Assembly (NCBI RefSeq): GCF_000705555.1
Contig: NZ_JMQN01000011.1
Location: 1-64,000 of the forward strand
Reading direction: 5' to 3'
Origin: Marinobacterium lacunae
GTDB taxonomy: Bacteria; Pseudomonadota; Gammaproteobacteria; Pseudomonadales; Balneatricaceae
Length of the DNA stretch: 64,000 nt
The translations under genes and the position numbers were made by a program. Positions 36,914-46,392 of the stretch are shown in pieces (positions within the stretch are counted from its first letter, which is position 1; every line of letters begins with the position of its first letter). Below the pieces are notes generated by a model. That model searched no databases. It was given only the letters and a program-made list of their open reading frames with translations, and had not been told where the DNA came from.

Positions 36914-37297
36914 TCAGCGCCGGATCAGGACTGTTTCCACCATCAGCAGGATCACCGATGTGACGTTGGCGACCAACGCACCGCCTGCAAAGGAGACGAC
37001 ACTCGCCATGATTTCGGCCTCCATGCCCGCCGGGGCAATATGTTCACCGTAACCCCAAATACCGGCCGATATGATCAGCTGAAGGTCGGCGACCAGGCTG
37101 GTTGCCAGCATCAGCGCACCGAGATGACTGCGGTCACCAAACTTGAGCACCGTACAGATCAGACTGACGACCAGCGCCAGAAACAGCTCCAGCACATCGT
37201 GATGGTCGGGATTATCGATCTCGCCGATAAAAAAACCGAAGTTCAGCGTCAGCGCCAAAACGATAAAGAAAGCGAAGATCACCTTTTCGCGATTCAT
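36914..37297 (-). CDS. Small integral membrane protein (probably DUF6394)
   Basis: The 127-residue protein has four predicted membrane helices (VIFAFFIVLALTLNFGFFIG; VLELFLALVVSLICTVLKFG; ALMLATSLVADLQLIISAGIWG; ALVANVTSVILLMVETVLI). I think it belongs to DUF6394, but I cannot verify this. It lies four bases upstream of the channel gene in the same operon, which suggests a role as channel partner or regulator. The ATG at 37297 follows AAGGAG; the longer open frame upstream is not supported. Confidence 0.75.
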   Translation of the reverse strand: MNREKVIFAFFIVLALTLNFGFFIGEIDNPDHHDVLELFLALVVSLICTVLKFGDRSHLGALMLATSLVADLQLIISAGIWGYGEHIAPAGMEAEIMASVVSFAGGALVANVTSVILLMVETVLIRR

Positions 37298-37327
37298 CCG
37301 TGCAAACTCCTTATGTACACTTCGCCG

Positions 37328-37348
37328 ATTGTATAGGCAGTTACTGCC
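37328..37348 (-). promoter_or_regulatory. Possible promoter with dyad in the spacer, upstream of the DUF6394/channel operon
   Basis: A -10-like TACAAT (minus strand, 37328-37333) is adjoined by the perfect dyad GGCAGT-T-ACTGCC (37336-37348), which lies where the promoter spacer would be. No convincing -35 is seen. A dyad in this position could be a repressor or MerR-type site. Confidence 0.3.
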
Positions 37349-37465
37349 CTGCGCATCCGCCGCGGCACCGAGGGAACCCCCGGGCACCGGAAAGAGTCAG
37401 AGCAGTGTATCTGAACATCTCACGACCCGAGATGACAACCCAACTGGAACGGGACCCGATTGCGA

Positions 37466-40318
37466 ATGCATAGCCTGAGTTCACGTGCGATCCGATTCAC
37501 CCTGCTGCTGTTCGTCATACTGGCGCTGCCAGTACGGGCGGCCATGCCGATTCAGAGCCCCACCGACAGCCGCCAATATGAAGTTTTCACCCTGCCCAAT
37601 CGATTGCAGGTGGTTGTCGTGTCCGACCCAACGTCTGACAAGGGCGCGGCATCGCTGAATGTGCAGGCAGGCAGCCAGAACGACCCCAAAGGGCGTGAAG
37701 GACTGGCTCACTTTTTAGAGCACATGCTGTTTCTCGGCACCGAAAAATACCCGGAGGCCGACGCCTACCAGCAGTTCATCAGTGCCAATGGCGGCAGCCA
37801 CAACGCCTATACCGCCTTCGATCACACCAATTACTTTTTCGATGTAAAGGCCGACGCGCTGCCGGACGCACTGGACCGTTTCGCCCAGTTTTTCATCTCC
37901 CCCCTGTTTACGCCGCAGTATGTCGACCGTGAACGTCACGCCGTGCACTCCGAGTTCAAGGCCAAGATTCGCGATGACGGTCGCCGTCTCTATGTCGCCG
38001 GAAAACTGGCGATGAACCCGCAGCACCCCTACAGTCAATTTGCTGTCGGCAACCTCGATACACTCGCCGACCGCCCCGCAAGCCCTGTGCGCGACGATTT
38101 GATAACCTTTTACAAAAACCACTACTCCGCCAACCTGATGACACTGGCCGTGGTCGGAAATCAATCTACGAGCGAGTTGCGCAAGCTGGTCGAGGAGCGC
38201 TTTGCAGCGGTGCCCGACCGTGACCTCAAGGCACTGACAATCGACACGCCACTGTACGATGCCGATCAGCTTCCCAAGCAGCTCGATGTCGTCACGCTGA
38301 TGCAGACACGCCAGCTCCAACTCAGCTTCCCGATCAAGCCGATGCGCGAGTACTGGCGCAAAAAGCCGGTCAATTACATCGCCAGTCTGGTCGGTTACGA
38401 AGGCGAAGGCAGCCTGCTAAGCCTACTCAAACAGAAGGGCTGGGCGCAGGCGCTCGGTGCGTCTGCCGGTATGGACCTTGAGGGGCAGGCCAGTTTCAAT
38501 GTCGGTATTGAGCTCACGGAAGCAGGGTTTGAGCACTACAACGAGGTGGTTGGCCTTTTCTTTAGCTATATCGACGCACTGAAACACTCGGGTGTGCGAA
38601 AGGAGCTTTATGACGAAGAGGCCCTGCTTGCCAATACCGACTTCCGCTTCCGCGAACCCCGTGAAGCGATTCATGAGGTAACCAACCTGTCGGTGAGCCT
38701 GTCGCGCTATCCGGCGGTGCATCTTCTGGATGCCCCCTACCGCTACGACAGTTTCGATGCCGAGCTGATCAAGGGCTATCTTGATCAACTGACACCGGAA
38801 CACCTGGTATTAACCCGCGCCGCCCAAAACCTGTCCACAGACCAGCGCACGCCCCGCTACGAGATTGATTACCGTCTCGGCAAGCCGGATGAAAAAGCAC
38901 TGGCCAGCTGGCAAAAGCCGGCAAAAAACGAGCAGCTCTATGCCCGCGGCCTGAACCCGTTTGTCGCCCATGATCTGAGCCTGCTGGCCGCCGACAGCCA
39001 GCCAGAAGCCACGCCTGAGCGTATCTGGCAGGCCGAAGGTGGTGACCTCTGGTTCCTGCAGGATGATAGTTTCGGTGTTCCACGGGCCAATCTCTACCTT
39101 GCACTGCTCACCGATACGGCCAACATCACACCCAAGGCGGCGGTGCTCAATGAGCTGTACGCGCGCATGCTCAGCGACCGGCTGAACGAGGTGCTGTACG
39201 ACGCAAGCCTCGCCGGCCTCTCGGCCGATATCTACGATCACTCCAGAGGCATCAGCCTGCGCCTGACCGGCTACAATGACCGTATGCCCTTGCTGCTTGA
39301 CGCCATTCTAAGAGCCGCCAAAGAGCAACCGAGCTCAGAATCCCGATTTGCGCGAATTAAACAGCTACTGAAAGAAGATCTCGAAAACGCCAGCAAGGAG
39401 AAGCCCTACACCCAGACGTTCAGCACCCTGTATCGCTCATTGCTGCCCCAGTGGACAGACGAGGAGCAGCTAAAAGCGCTGGAGCCGCTGACACTTGCCG
39501 ATCTGCAAAACTATCTGCCGAATCTGTTCAGCCATGTGCATATGCGTGCGCTTGCACACGGCAACCTGACAGAGGAGAGTGCTCGTCTGATGGCAGAGAA
39601 GGTCTATAACGCCCTTGTCGCCAACAGCCCGGCACCCGCCACACCGAAACTGCCAGTGGTACAGCTGCCGGCAGGCCGCACCCTGCATGCGACACTGGAT
39701 CTCGATCACAACGATTCTGCCCTGACCCTCTACATGCAGGGCGAGAATACCGATATACAAACCCGGTCAGAGATCGCGTTGCTGAACGAGATCATCTCAA
39801 CGCCGTTCTACAACCAGCTGCGCACCGAGCAACAGCTCGGTTACATCGTATTTGCCAGCTTCATGCCGTTAAGTGAGGTGCCGGGAATAGCGCTGGTGGT
39901 GCAATCCCCGGTGGCAGATCCGGTCAACCTGGAAGCGGCGTTCAACGTGTTTCTCGACCAGATGCAACAGTCGCTCGCTGAACTGCCGGAGCAGACGCTC
40001 GATGGCTTCCGGCGTAGCCTGATCTCCCGCATCGATCAGCGGGACAACTCGCTGAAAGAGCGTACGTCCCGTTTCTGGCGGGAGCTGGATCGAGACAACA
40101 CCGCCTTCGATACACCTGAACAGATGATCGCCGCGGTGAACAAGGTCACGTTGACGCAACTGACCAAGCGTCTGCAACAGCTGCGCTCACGCGAGCTAGC
40201 CGTTCGCAGCTTCGGCAACCAGAGCAACAAGGGTGACAGCGGCGGTGATGACAAGGCCCTGCTCGATGCACTTAAAACCGAGCAGCAGTTTGTGCCGGGC
40301 AGCGCCACGCTGCCCTGA
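37466..40318 (+). CDS. M16 family zinc metallopeptidase (insulinase/pitrilysin type)
   Basis: The roughly 950-residue protein has a signal peptide (LLLFVILALPVRA) and the inverted zinc motif HxxEH as HFLEH (about residues 82-86). The distal Glu is in ERHAVHSEFKAK. The middle and C-terminal M16 domains are complete (RTEQQLGYIVFASFMPLSEVPG is typical). Length and layout match periplasmic protease III (PtrA, 962 residues in E. coli), which degrades small polypeptides. The ATG at 37466 is preferred over a TTG two codons earlier. It is transcribed divergently from the channel operon. Confidence 0.92.
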   Translation: MHSLSSRAIRFTLLLFVILALPVRAAMPIQSPTDSRQYEVFTLPNRLQVVVVSDPTSDKGAASLNVQAGSQNDPKGREGLAHFLEHMLFLGTEKYPEADAYQQFISANGGSHNAYTAFDHTNYFFDVKADALPDALDRFAQFFISPLFTPQYVDRERHAVHSEFKAKIRDDGRRLYVAGKLAMNPQHPYSQFAVGNLDTLADRPASPVRDDLITFYKNHYSANLMTLAVVGNQSTSELRKLVEERFAAVPDRDLKALTIDTPLYDADQLPKQLDVVTLMQTRQLQLSFPIKPMREYWRKKPVNYIASLVGYEGEGSLLSLLKQKGWAQALGASAGMDLEGQASFNVGIELTEAGFEHYNEVVGLFFSYIDALKHSGVRKELYDEEALLANTDFRFREPREAIHEVTNLSVSLSRYPAVHLLDAPYRYDSFDAELIKGYLDQLTPEHLVLTRAAQNLSTDQRTPRYEIDYRLGKPDEKALASWQKPAKNEQLYARGLNPFVAHDLSLLAADSQPEATPERIWQAEGGDLWFLQDDSFGVPRANLYLALLTDTANITPKAAVLNELYARMLSDRLNEVLYDASLAGLSADIYDHSRGISLRLTGYNDRMPLLLDAILRAAKEQPSSESRFARIKQLLKEDLENASKEKPYTQTFSTLYRSLLPQWTDEEQLKALEPLTLADLQNYLPNLFSHVHMRALAHGNLTEESARLMAEKVYNALVANSPAPATPKLPVVQLPAGRTLHATLDLDHNDSALTLYMQGENTDIQTRSEIALLNEIISTPFYNQLRTEQQLGYIVFASFMPLSEVPGIALVVQSPVADPVNLEAAFNVFLDQMQQSLAELPEQTLDGFRRSLISRIDQRDNSLKERTSRFWRELDRDNTAFDTPEQMIAAVNKVTLTQLTKRLQQLRSRELAVRSFGNQSNKGDSGGDDKALLDALKTEQQFVPGSATLP

Positions 40319-40330
40319 ACGGAATAAGGT

Positions 40331-40798
40331 CTAGAGTTCGATCACGTTACGATGAGTCCCGAACGGCGGCGGTGGCACCAGCGAGGGCCCCGGCGCCTCT
40401 TCGGACAATACGTCGATATCCGGTAACAACGCGTCCTTCTGGATCTGTGCAAACACCAGTTCCTCTCCTGCCAACGGAGCAACATTTACCGGCTCGACCA
40501 CAATTTCATGCACGGGCAAAGGCTCTGACGGATAAACCACCGTCACCTCTGGCAGTGCCGCCGGCTTAGCGACTTCAACCACGTGATAGTCGATCTCCAC
40601 ATTGCCATGACTGCCCAGAAAAGAACCAGATGCGATTGACTGCGCCGCCGGCTCAGCGACGCCAACCACGCGATAATCGGCCTCAACATCGCTACGACTG
40701 CCCGGTAAAGGGCCAGCCGCCATCGACTGCGCCGACGGCATCAGGCTGCACAGCAACGCAGCGAGCTTAAAACTCCATCGGGTAGATCGATTCGGCAT
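40331..40798 (-). CDS. Hypothetical secreted protein with internal 29-residue repeat
   Basis: I do not recognise this 155-residue protein. It begins with a likely signal peptide (FKLAALLCSLMPSAQSMAA), continues with two copies of a 29-residue unit (residues 23-51 and 52-80) and ends in a proline- and valine-rich region, with PPPPFG near the C-terminus. The first copy overlaps the predicted cleavage site. The start ATG lies inside the last 32 bases of exonuclease I, after a weak GAAGAA. The gene is convergent with the M16 peptidase, 12 bases apart. Coding status is supported by codon pattern and the conserved repeat reading frame only. Confidence 0.55.
   Translation of the reverse strand: MPNRSTRWSFKLAALLCSLMPSAQSMAAGPLPGSRSDVEADYRVVGVAEPAAQSIASGSFLGSHGNVEIDYHVVEVAKPAALPEVTVVYPSEPLPVHEIVVEPVNVAPLAGEELVFAQIQKDALLPDIDVLSEEAPGPSLVPPPPFGTHRNVIEL
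40559..40732 (-). repeat. Tandem duplication of an 87-base coding unit
   Basis: Two adjacent 87-base units encode AQSMAAGPLPGSRSDVEADY... and AQSIASGSFLGSHGNVEIDY..., both continuing into VV-V-KPA or VV-V-EPA type ends. Differences are largely conservative, so the duplication is not recent and the frame has been maintained. Confidence 0.8.
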
Positions 40799-42245
40799 AG
40801 TAAGCGAGTTCTTCGAGTATCTGTTTATCCCGTTCCGAGGTTGTCGGCAGCTGTGCCAAACGGTTGAGCTCTTCATAGAACTTCGGAATCGTAAGATAGC
40901 CATTGTTGTCTTCATCAAGCAGCTTGCGCGAGCGGTACTCCTCCCAGCGTTGATGCTCCTCTTCATGCATCGCCTCTGGATAGTTCCGCGCCTTATAGCG
41001 CAGCAGCATCTCCTCAAGACGTGGATCCTGAAACGGCAGCTCCAGCATCGACAGTTCATCAGGCGACGCCAGGCGAATACGCTCCATCAAGGCCTTGTCT
41101 GCATCGCCAAAGAAACCACCACTGTACAGCATATGGTCAGGATCACCATCGGCCGGTGGATGATCTTCGGTGTACAGTGAGGCCAGCTTGGCCTGTAGCC
41201 CCGGTTCCGATCTCAATAGTGCAAGATGACGCCGGCACACATCGCCGTTGATATTCAGCCTCTGTGCCTCTTCTCCGTTCAGCATGCCTGCCGGCGCAAC
41301 GATCGGGCATCGATTGCTGTGTAGCAGCTTGAGCGCGATCTCAGGTGCCCCCTCGGGACGCTCGTCATGACGGGTATAAAGCAACTCGCGAATCTGCTCG
41401 ACACTGAGCTCGAACAGCGGCGTAGGGTCGATGCGCAAATCCCAGACAACCGCCGCATTACGGTTGACCGGATGCCAGCACAAAGGCGCCACTACAGCGG
41501 CGTTGCCCCACTGCACAGGGTATTTGGACGATACATGCAGCACCGGTTTCATGGTCGCGACATCCAGCATCGCCTGCACCGCGCGCTTGCTGCGGTTGTT
41601 CAACACGTAGTTGAACAGTTTGGGCTGGCGATCCCGCACCAGTTTGGCCACTGCGATGGTGGCATATACGTCCGACAAGGCATCGTGCGCCTGCTCATGG
41701 GCAAGGCCATTGGCACGGCTCAAATCCTCAAGGCGCAGGCTTGGCGTACCATCCTCATACTCCGGCCACTCGATCCCATCCGGGCGTAAAGCCCGGGTCA
41801 GGCGCAACATGTCGATAATATCCCAGCGGGAACAGCCATTCTGCCACTCGCGCGCATAGGGGTCGTAAAAGTTGCGATAAAGCGTGTAGCGCGTCACTTC
41901 GTCATCGAAACGAATACTGTTGTAACCGACTGCACAAGTGCCAGGCCTTGATAATTCGTTGTGGATTGCGCGGATAAACTCGGCCTCGCACACCCCTTCT
42001 GCCAACGCGTGCTGAGGCGTAATGCCGGTGACCAGACAGGCCACAGGATGAGGCAGCACATCCTCCGATGGCGCTGCAAAAATCACCAGCGGTTCTTCGA
42101 TGATATTGAACTCGGCATCCGTGCGCACACCGGCAAACTGGACCGGACGGTCGCGTTTGGGGTCTGTGCCGAAGGTTTCGTAGTCGTGCCAAAAAAAGGT
42201 TTCGGTAGCGTTGGCTGCCATCTCGGATCCGTATCGGTGCTTCAT
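40767..42245 (-). CDS. sbcB: Exodeoxyribonuclease I (SbcB)
   Basis: The 492-residue (or 484-residue) DnaQ-like exonuclease has HDYETFGTDPKRDRPVQFAGVRTD carrying the catalytic Asp and Glu, FDDEVTRYTLYRNFYDPYAREW, and AHDALSDVYATIAVAKL with the third motif. The C-terminal SH3-like and helical domains are complete. It degrades single-stranded DNA 3' to 5' and acts in recombination and mismatch repair. Start candidates are ATG at 42245 and 42221; neither has a strong ribosome binding site. It is divergent from ychJ. Confidence 0.95.
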   Translation of the reverse strand: MKHRYGSEMAANATETFFWHDYETFGTDPKRDRPVQFAGVRTDAEFNIIEEPLVIFAAPSEDVLPHPVACLVTGITPQHALAEGVCEAEFIRAIHNELSRPGTCAVGYNSIRFDDEVTRYTLYRNFYDPYAREWQNGCSRWDIIDMLRLTRALRPDGIEWPEYEDGTPSLRLEDLSRANGLAHEQAHDALSDVYATIAVAKLVRDRQPKLFNYVLNNRSKRAVQAMLDVATMKPVLHVSSKYPVQWGNAAVVAPLCWHPVNRNAAVVWDLRIDPTPLFELSVEQIRELLYTRHDERPEGAPEIALKLLHSNRCPIVAPAGMLNGEEAQRLNINGDVCRRHLALLRSEPGLQAKLASLYTEDHPPADGDPDHMLYSGGFFGDADKALMERIRLASPDELSMLELPFQDPRLEEMLLRYKARNYPEAMHEEEHQRWEEYRSRKLLDEDNNGYLTIPKFYEELNRLAQLPTTSERDKQILEELAYYAESIYPMEF

Positions 42246-42287
42246 GTATACTGGGGCAACACACTACCATTTAACGGGATTTCACGC

Positions 42288-42716
42288 ATGCTCCATGATC
42301 AACAGAGCGGTAACCACACCTGCCCCTGCGGCTCTGGCCGCACCTTCAAGGCATGTTGCGAACCGGCCCTAAGCGGCGTGACTCCGGCCCCGACCGCCGA
42401 AGCGCTGATGCGCTCCCGCTATAGTGCGTTTGCCCTGGGTGCCGTGGACTACCTGATTGAGACCCTGGCGCCTGAGATGCGCCATCCCGGTGAGGCCGAG
42501 CTGCTGGCCGAGCAAACCCAGGTCACAACCTGGACGGGGCTGACAATACTGGACACCCAGGCAGGTGGCCCTGAGGACACTACCGGCATTGTCGAGTTTG
42601 AAGCACGCTTTCAGTCCGGACCGGATAAAGGTGCGTTACATGAGCGCTCTCGTTTTCGCCGCGAAAACTCCCGCTGGGTCTATGTTGACGGCGATGTCGA
42701 ACTGAAACCGGCCTGA
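42288..42716 (+). CDS. ychJ: YchJ-family SEC-C motif protein
   Basis: The 142-residue protein has an N-terminal SEC-C zinc motif (CPCGSGRTFKACCEP), then the YchJ (UPF0225) core MRSRYSAFALGAVDYLIETL and the C-terminal FHERSRF-like LHERSRFRRENSRWVYVDGD. Members are small zinc-binding proteins of unknown function. The open frame extends far upstream over sbcB, but the ATG at 42288 is where family similarity starts. Confidence 0.88.
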   Translation: MLHDQQSGNHTCPCGSGRTFKACCEPALSGVTPAPTAEALMRSRYSAFALGAVDYLIETLAPEMRHPGEAELLAEQTQVTTWTGLTILDTQAGGPEDTTGIVEFEARFQSGPDKGALHERSRFRRENSRWVYVDGDVELKPA

Positions 42717-42915
42717 GTGCGGGTTCCCTGCCGATCTTTTGAGCCTTGTCAAGGCTTTCCCTGCCTTACCCGAGGCCGGTAGAATAGTTGCCCGCCCGCC
42801 AGGGACACACTGAAAACGTCAGTACGCCGGAGCATGGAGCTGCCTTGCAGCCCCACTCTGCTGTCTGGTTCTCCGATTGAGTAACCGAGCGCATAGCGCC
42901 GGTTTGTGGTGATTG

Positions 42916-45507
42916 ATGTTTGTAAATCTGTTCAAACCCAAGTGGCGTCATTCCAGCCCCGCAGTGCGTGCCCGCGCCGTCGCCCAACTGCGTATTGAGC
43001 GTCCGGCCCATATCGACATTCTGCGCCAGCTGCTGCTCGACGATGCCAGCAGCGAAGTCCGTCGCGCCGCGCTGCAACGAGTCGACGACCCGGCCCTGCT
43101 GATGCAGGTACTGACATCCGAGCAGGATGCCGATCTGCGCCTGCATGCCGCCAGCGCTATCGCCACCTATCTCCAAAAAGCACCCGATCAGGAGCAGCAG
43201 CACTGGCTCGAGCGCTTGGCTGAAAACAACAGTCTGCAAATACTCGTGCTTTGTGATGCCAGCAACACGATTCAGCAGCGTGCCCTCGCCCTGATCGATG
43301 ATGAGCCAACTCTCGCCAGCCTGGCTTTGCAGGGTGCAACCGCCCAGATCCGTCGCGAGGCCGCCGAGCGCGTCACGCAACCAGAGGTTCTGGAAAACCT
43401 GTGCCGTGAAAGTCGCGGCAGCGATAAAACCGTACATCGCATCGCCCGCGATACCCTGAACCGCTACAAGGAGCAGGAGCGCGAGCAGCAAGCCCTGCGT
43501 CAGAGACGCCAGGATCTGGTCGCCTCTCTGGACGCACTGGTCAACGGTCTGGACCATCAGCATTTTCAGGCACGTTTTGATCTGATCGTCCGCGAGTGGG
43601 AACAGCTTCCAACCACCGACGATTGTGACAACACATTCCAGACACTGGCACAACAGGCCGAGCGGTTCATCGCACAGCAAAAAGCGCAGATTGAGCAGCA
43701 AGAAGCCCAAAAGCGGGCCGCTAAAGAACACCTTGATGCCTGTGCCGCACTGGAGCACGCCATCGTCGAGCAGCTCGAATCTGCCGATAAAGACGACCAC
43801 CGTTCCGATTTGGCCGCGCTGTGCGAACAAGCCGAACAGCTCTCTCAAAGCGGCCCACTCGGGCAGTCTCTGCAGACCCAATTAAAGCTGGCAAACCAGT
43901 ACCTGTCGGCTCTGCAACAGATCGAGCTCAACCGCGAGCAACTGTTGTTGTGCGCTGATCAGACCGCCGAGACACTGGAGCCCGCCAAAATCGAAAAGCT
44001 GTTGCGCGGTATCCGCTGGCCCGAGTCACTGTCCAAGCCCGACCTGCTTTTAAACATCGAGCAGCAACTCAAAGAAGCGTCCAAGCGCCAACAGGAGAAG
44101 CTGGAGAACGCCAGCAAGCTGGCCGCTCAACTCGAAGAGAACCTGCGCTCGCTTGAACGGGCGATCGAACAGGGCGAAATCCGTGTGGCGGTGCGTTATC
44201 AGGATCAGGCAACCGACCAGCTACAACGTCTCAACGGCAGTGCAAACAACCATCTGGAACAGCGTTACAAGTCGCTGGTCGCCCAGTTGCAGGAGATGAA
44301 AGACTGGCAGGGCTTTGCCATCAACGGCAAGAAAGAAGCGCTTTGTGAGCGCATGGAAGCCCTGATCGGAGCCGACATTGATCCACAGCCGCTGGCCGAT
44401 CAGATTCGAGCGCTACAGCAGGAATGGAAAGCACTCGACGCCAACGCATGCGTACATTCACAAAAACTGTGGCAGCGTTTCCGCACCGCGGCCGAGTCGG
44501 CCTATGCGCCCTGCGAGACCCACTTTTCGGCACTGCGCAACGTACGTGAGCAGAATCTCAAACAGCGTGAGGAGATCTGCCGCCAACTGAGTCAGTTGCT
44601 TGAGAACATCAACTGGGATGAAGCTGACTGGCCTGCTATCGAGCGTATCTGCCACACCGCCAAGCGCGAGTGGAAACAGTTCTCGCCGGTTGACCGTGCG
44701 CCGGGCAAGACGGTCCAGCACACTTTCAATCAGCTGATTAAAACCCTTGATCATCAGTTGCGTGACTGGCATCAGCGTTGTGCCGATATCAAACAGCAGC
44801 TGATCGCCCAGGCCGCCGAATTGGCTGACGCGGAAGATCTGCGTGCCGCAGCCGAGGCCGCCAAGGGGCTCCAGCGTGAATGGAAAGCAACAGGGCCTGC
44901 GTTTCGCAGCGAAGAACGTGCACTCTGGCAGGCGTTTCGCGGCCATTGCGACACCATTTTTGCTCGTCTCAAGGAGCAAGCAGGCCCAGTCACTCAGATC
45001 ACGCTGGATGAAACCCCCGCGCCGATGAAAGATGCCGACCTTAGCACCTTCAATAGCTGTGCCGAGATGCTGAACAAGGCTGAAGCTGCTGTTCTGGACG
45101 GTGACACAGGGATGATCGAGAAGATGCTGGAAGCAGTAACCGGCTCAATCAAATCACTGCCGGCCCGCTGGCGTGAAGGTCTGATGGCGCGCATCGCCGT
45201 CATCGAGCAAACCCTCGAATCGACCGATGAACTGGAAACCCAACTCGCTGACAGCGAAAGCCAGTTCCGCGAACTGTGCATCAGGCTCGAAATTCTGCTA
45301 GGCCAACCCACACCCGATGACGATCAGGCACAGCGGATGGAATACCAGATGCGCCGTCTGCAGCAGGCCTTGGCCGAACAGAACCAGAACCCGTCAACGG
45401 GCGATGTTATCGAGCTCGATCTGGAGTGGAAAACCCGCCCTTACAGCGGTGTTTTCCCGCAACTGCGCCGACGGTTTGAACGTCTGATGCAGCGCACAGG
45501 GTGCTAA
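42916..45507 (+). CDS. DUF349 domain protein with N-terminal HEAT-like repeats
   Basis: The roughly 863-residue cytosolic protein begins with HEAT-like repeats (about 1-150: RARAVAQLRIERPAHIDILRQLL, SEVRRAALQRV, LRLHAASAIATYL). It then has a long run of helical DUF349 units marked by LQREWKATGPAF and QQEWKALDAN. Heptad-rich Glu/Gln segments suggest coiled coil. The family is widespread in gammaproteobacteria without an established role. The ATG at 42916 follows GTGGTGATT. The 200 bases upstream contain a TAGAAT that could be a -10 and a short dyad AGCCTTG-T-CAAGGCT after ychJ, nothing more. Confidence 0.85.
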   Translation: MFVNLFKPKWRHSSPAVRARAVAQLRIERPAHIDILRQLLLDDASSEVRRAALQRVDDPALLMQVLTSEQDADLRLHAASAIATYLQKAPDQEQQHWLERLAENNSLQILVLCDASNTIQQRALALIDDEPTLASLALQGATAQIRREAAERVTQPEVLENLCRESRGSDKTVHRIARDTLNRYKEQEREQQALRQRRQDLVASLDALVNGLDHQHFQARFDLIVREWEQLPTTDDCDNTFQTLAQQAERFIAQQKAQIEQQEAQKRAAKEHLDACAALEHAIVEQLESADKDDHRSDLAALCEQAEQLSQSGPLGQSLQTQLKLANQYLSALQQIELNREQLLLCADQTAETLEPAKIEKLLRGIRWPESLSKPDLLLNIEQQLKEASKRQQEKLENASKLAAQLEENLRSLERAIEQGEIRVAVRYQDQATDQLQRLNGSANNHLEQRYKSLVAQLQEMKDWQGFAINGKKEALCERMEALIGADIDPQPLADQIRALQQEWKALDANACVHSQKLWQRFRTAAESAYAPCETHFSALRNVREQNLKQREEICRQLSQLLENINWDEADWPAIERICHTAKREWKQFSPVDRAPGKTVQHTFNQLIKTLDHQLRDWHQRCADIKQQLIAQAAELADAEDLRAAAEAAKGLQREWKATGPAFRSEERALWQAFRGHCDTIFARLKEQAGPVTQITLDETPAPMKDADLSTFNSCAEMLNKAEAAVLDGDTGMIEKMLEAVTGSIKSLPARWREGLMARIAVIEQTLESTDELETQLADSESQFRELCIRLEILLGQPTPDDDQAQRMEYQMRRLQQALAEQNQNPSTGDVIELDLEWKTRPYSGVFPQLRRRFERLMQRTGC

Positions 45508-45524
45508 GACCTAAGAGCTTGCAT

Positions 45525-45555
45525 AAAAAAACCGGCGCATAAGCGCCGGTTTTTT
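45525..45555. terminator. Bidirectional terminator between DUF349 and phaB genes
   Basis: The stem CCGGCGC/GCGCCGG with an ATAA loop is flanked by seven A on the left and six T on the right, serving both convergent genes. Confidence 0.92.
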
Positions 45556-45575
45556 GTCTCTCCGGTACCCGAAGA

Positions 45576-46325
45576 TCAGTACATGTGCTGACCACCGTTG
45601 ATGGAGAAATCCGCACCGGTGATGTAGCCGGACTCTTCATCGGCCAGAAACGCGACCGTGCGTCCGATCTCTTCCGGTGTACCCAAACGACCAACCGGAA
45701 TGTTAGAAGCGATCTTATCCAGCACAGCCTGATCAATCTTGGCGACCATCGCCGTCATGATATAACCCGGCGATACGGTGTTGACCGTAACCCCCTTGGA
45801 CGCCACTTCCTGAGCCAGTGCTTTGGTAAAGCCGTGGATACCGGCCTTGGCAGCAGAGTAGTTACACTGACCGAATTGGCCCTTCTGCGCGTTGATGGAG
45901 GAGATGTTGATAATGCGGCCAAAGCCCTGCTCCAACATCGGGTTGATGACCAGACGGGTCATGTGGAACATGGAGTCAAGGTTGGCTGTCAGCACCTCAT
46001 CCCACTGATCCCAGCTCATTTTCTTGAATGTACCATCGCGCGTGATACCGGCATTGTTGACCAGTACGCTGACATCGCTGCCGGTCAACTCCTTGACCGT
46101 TGCAATACACTGAGCGCAGGACTCGGCGTCGGTAACATCACCATAGGCGACTTCGATGTCGTAACCGTCAGCTTTCTGTTCAGCCTGCCAGGCTTTGGCT
46201 TTCTCATGGTTACCGCCACTGTTGTAACCGGCTACCACTTTGAACCCAGCATCGGCAAGCTTGCGGCAGATCGCTGTACCCAGACCGCCCGTACCGCCAG
46301 TTACCATCGCTACTTTCTGACTCAT
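45576..46325 (-). CDS. phaB: Acetoacetyl-CoA reductase PhaB
   Basis: The 249-residue short-chain dehydrogenase has the NADPH motif VTGGTGGLG, the NNAGITRDGTFKKM stretch, the catalytic Ser of NISSINAQKGQFGQ and the YSAAK Tyr-Lys pair. It ends SINGGQHMY, close to Cupriavidus PhaB. It reduces acetoacetyl-CoA to (R)-3-hydroxybutyryl-CoA for polyhydroxybutyrate. No synthase or thiolase gene is adjacent. The ATG at 46325 follows AGGGG. Confidence 0.92.
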   Translation of the reverse strand: MSQKVAMVTGGTGGLGTAICRKLADAGFKVVAGYNSGGNHEKAKAWQAEQKADGYDIEVAYGDVTDAESCAQCIATVKELTGSDVSVLVNNAGITRDGTFKKMSWDQWDEVLTANLDSMFHMTRLVINPMLEQGFGRIINISSINAQKGQFGQCNYSAAKAGIHGFTKALAQEVASKGVTVNTVSPGYIMTAMVAKIDQAVLDKIASNIPVGRLGTPEEIGRTVAFLADEESGYITGADFSINGGQHMY

Positions 46326-46392
46326 GATTCGCACCCCTCTTTATTTCCATTTAAACCGGCACATGTCCGGCCATTTCTAATTCTGTTTTGAA

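Noticed and set aside
40799-41059. Upstream extension of the repeat-containing secreted protein
   Set aside because: The added residues come from an out-of-frame reading of sbcB; a signal peptide appears only when starting at the ATG at 40798.
42766-43881. Minus-strand open frame of 371 codons opposite the DUF349 gene
   Set aside because: It mirrors the helical, Gln/Glu-rich DUF349 coding frame on the other strand, has no recognisable domain or ribosome binding site, and continues into the region of the true start; it is a shadow.
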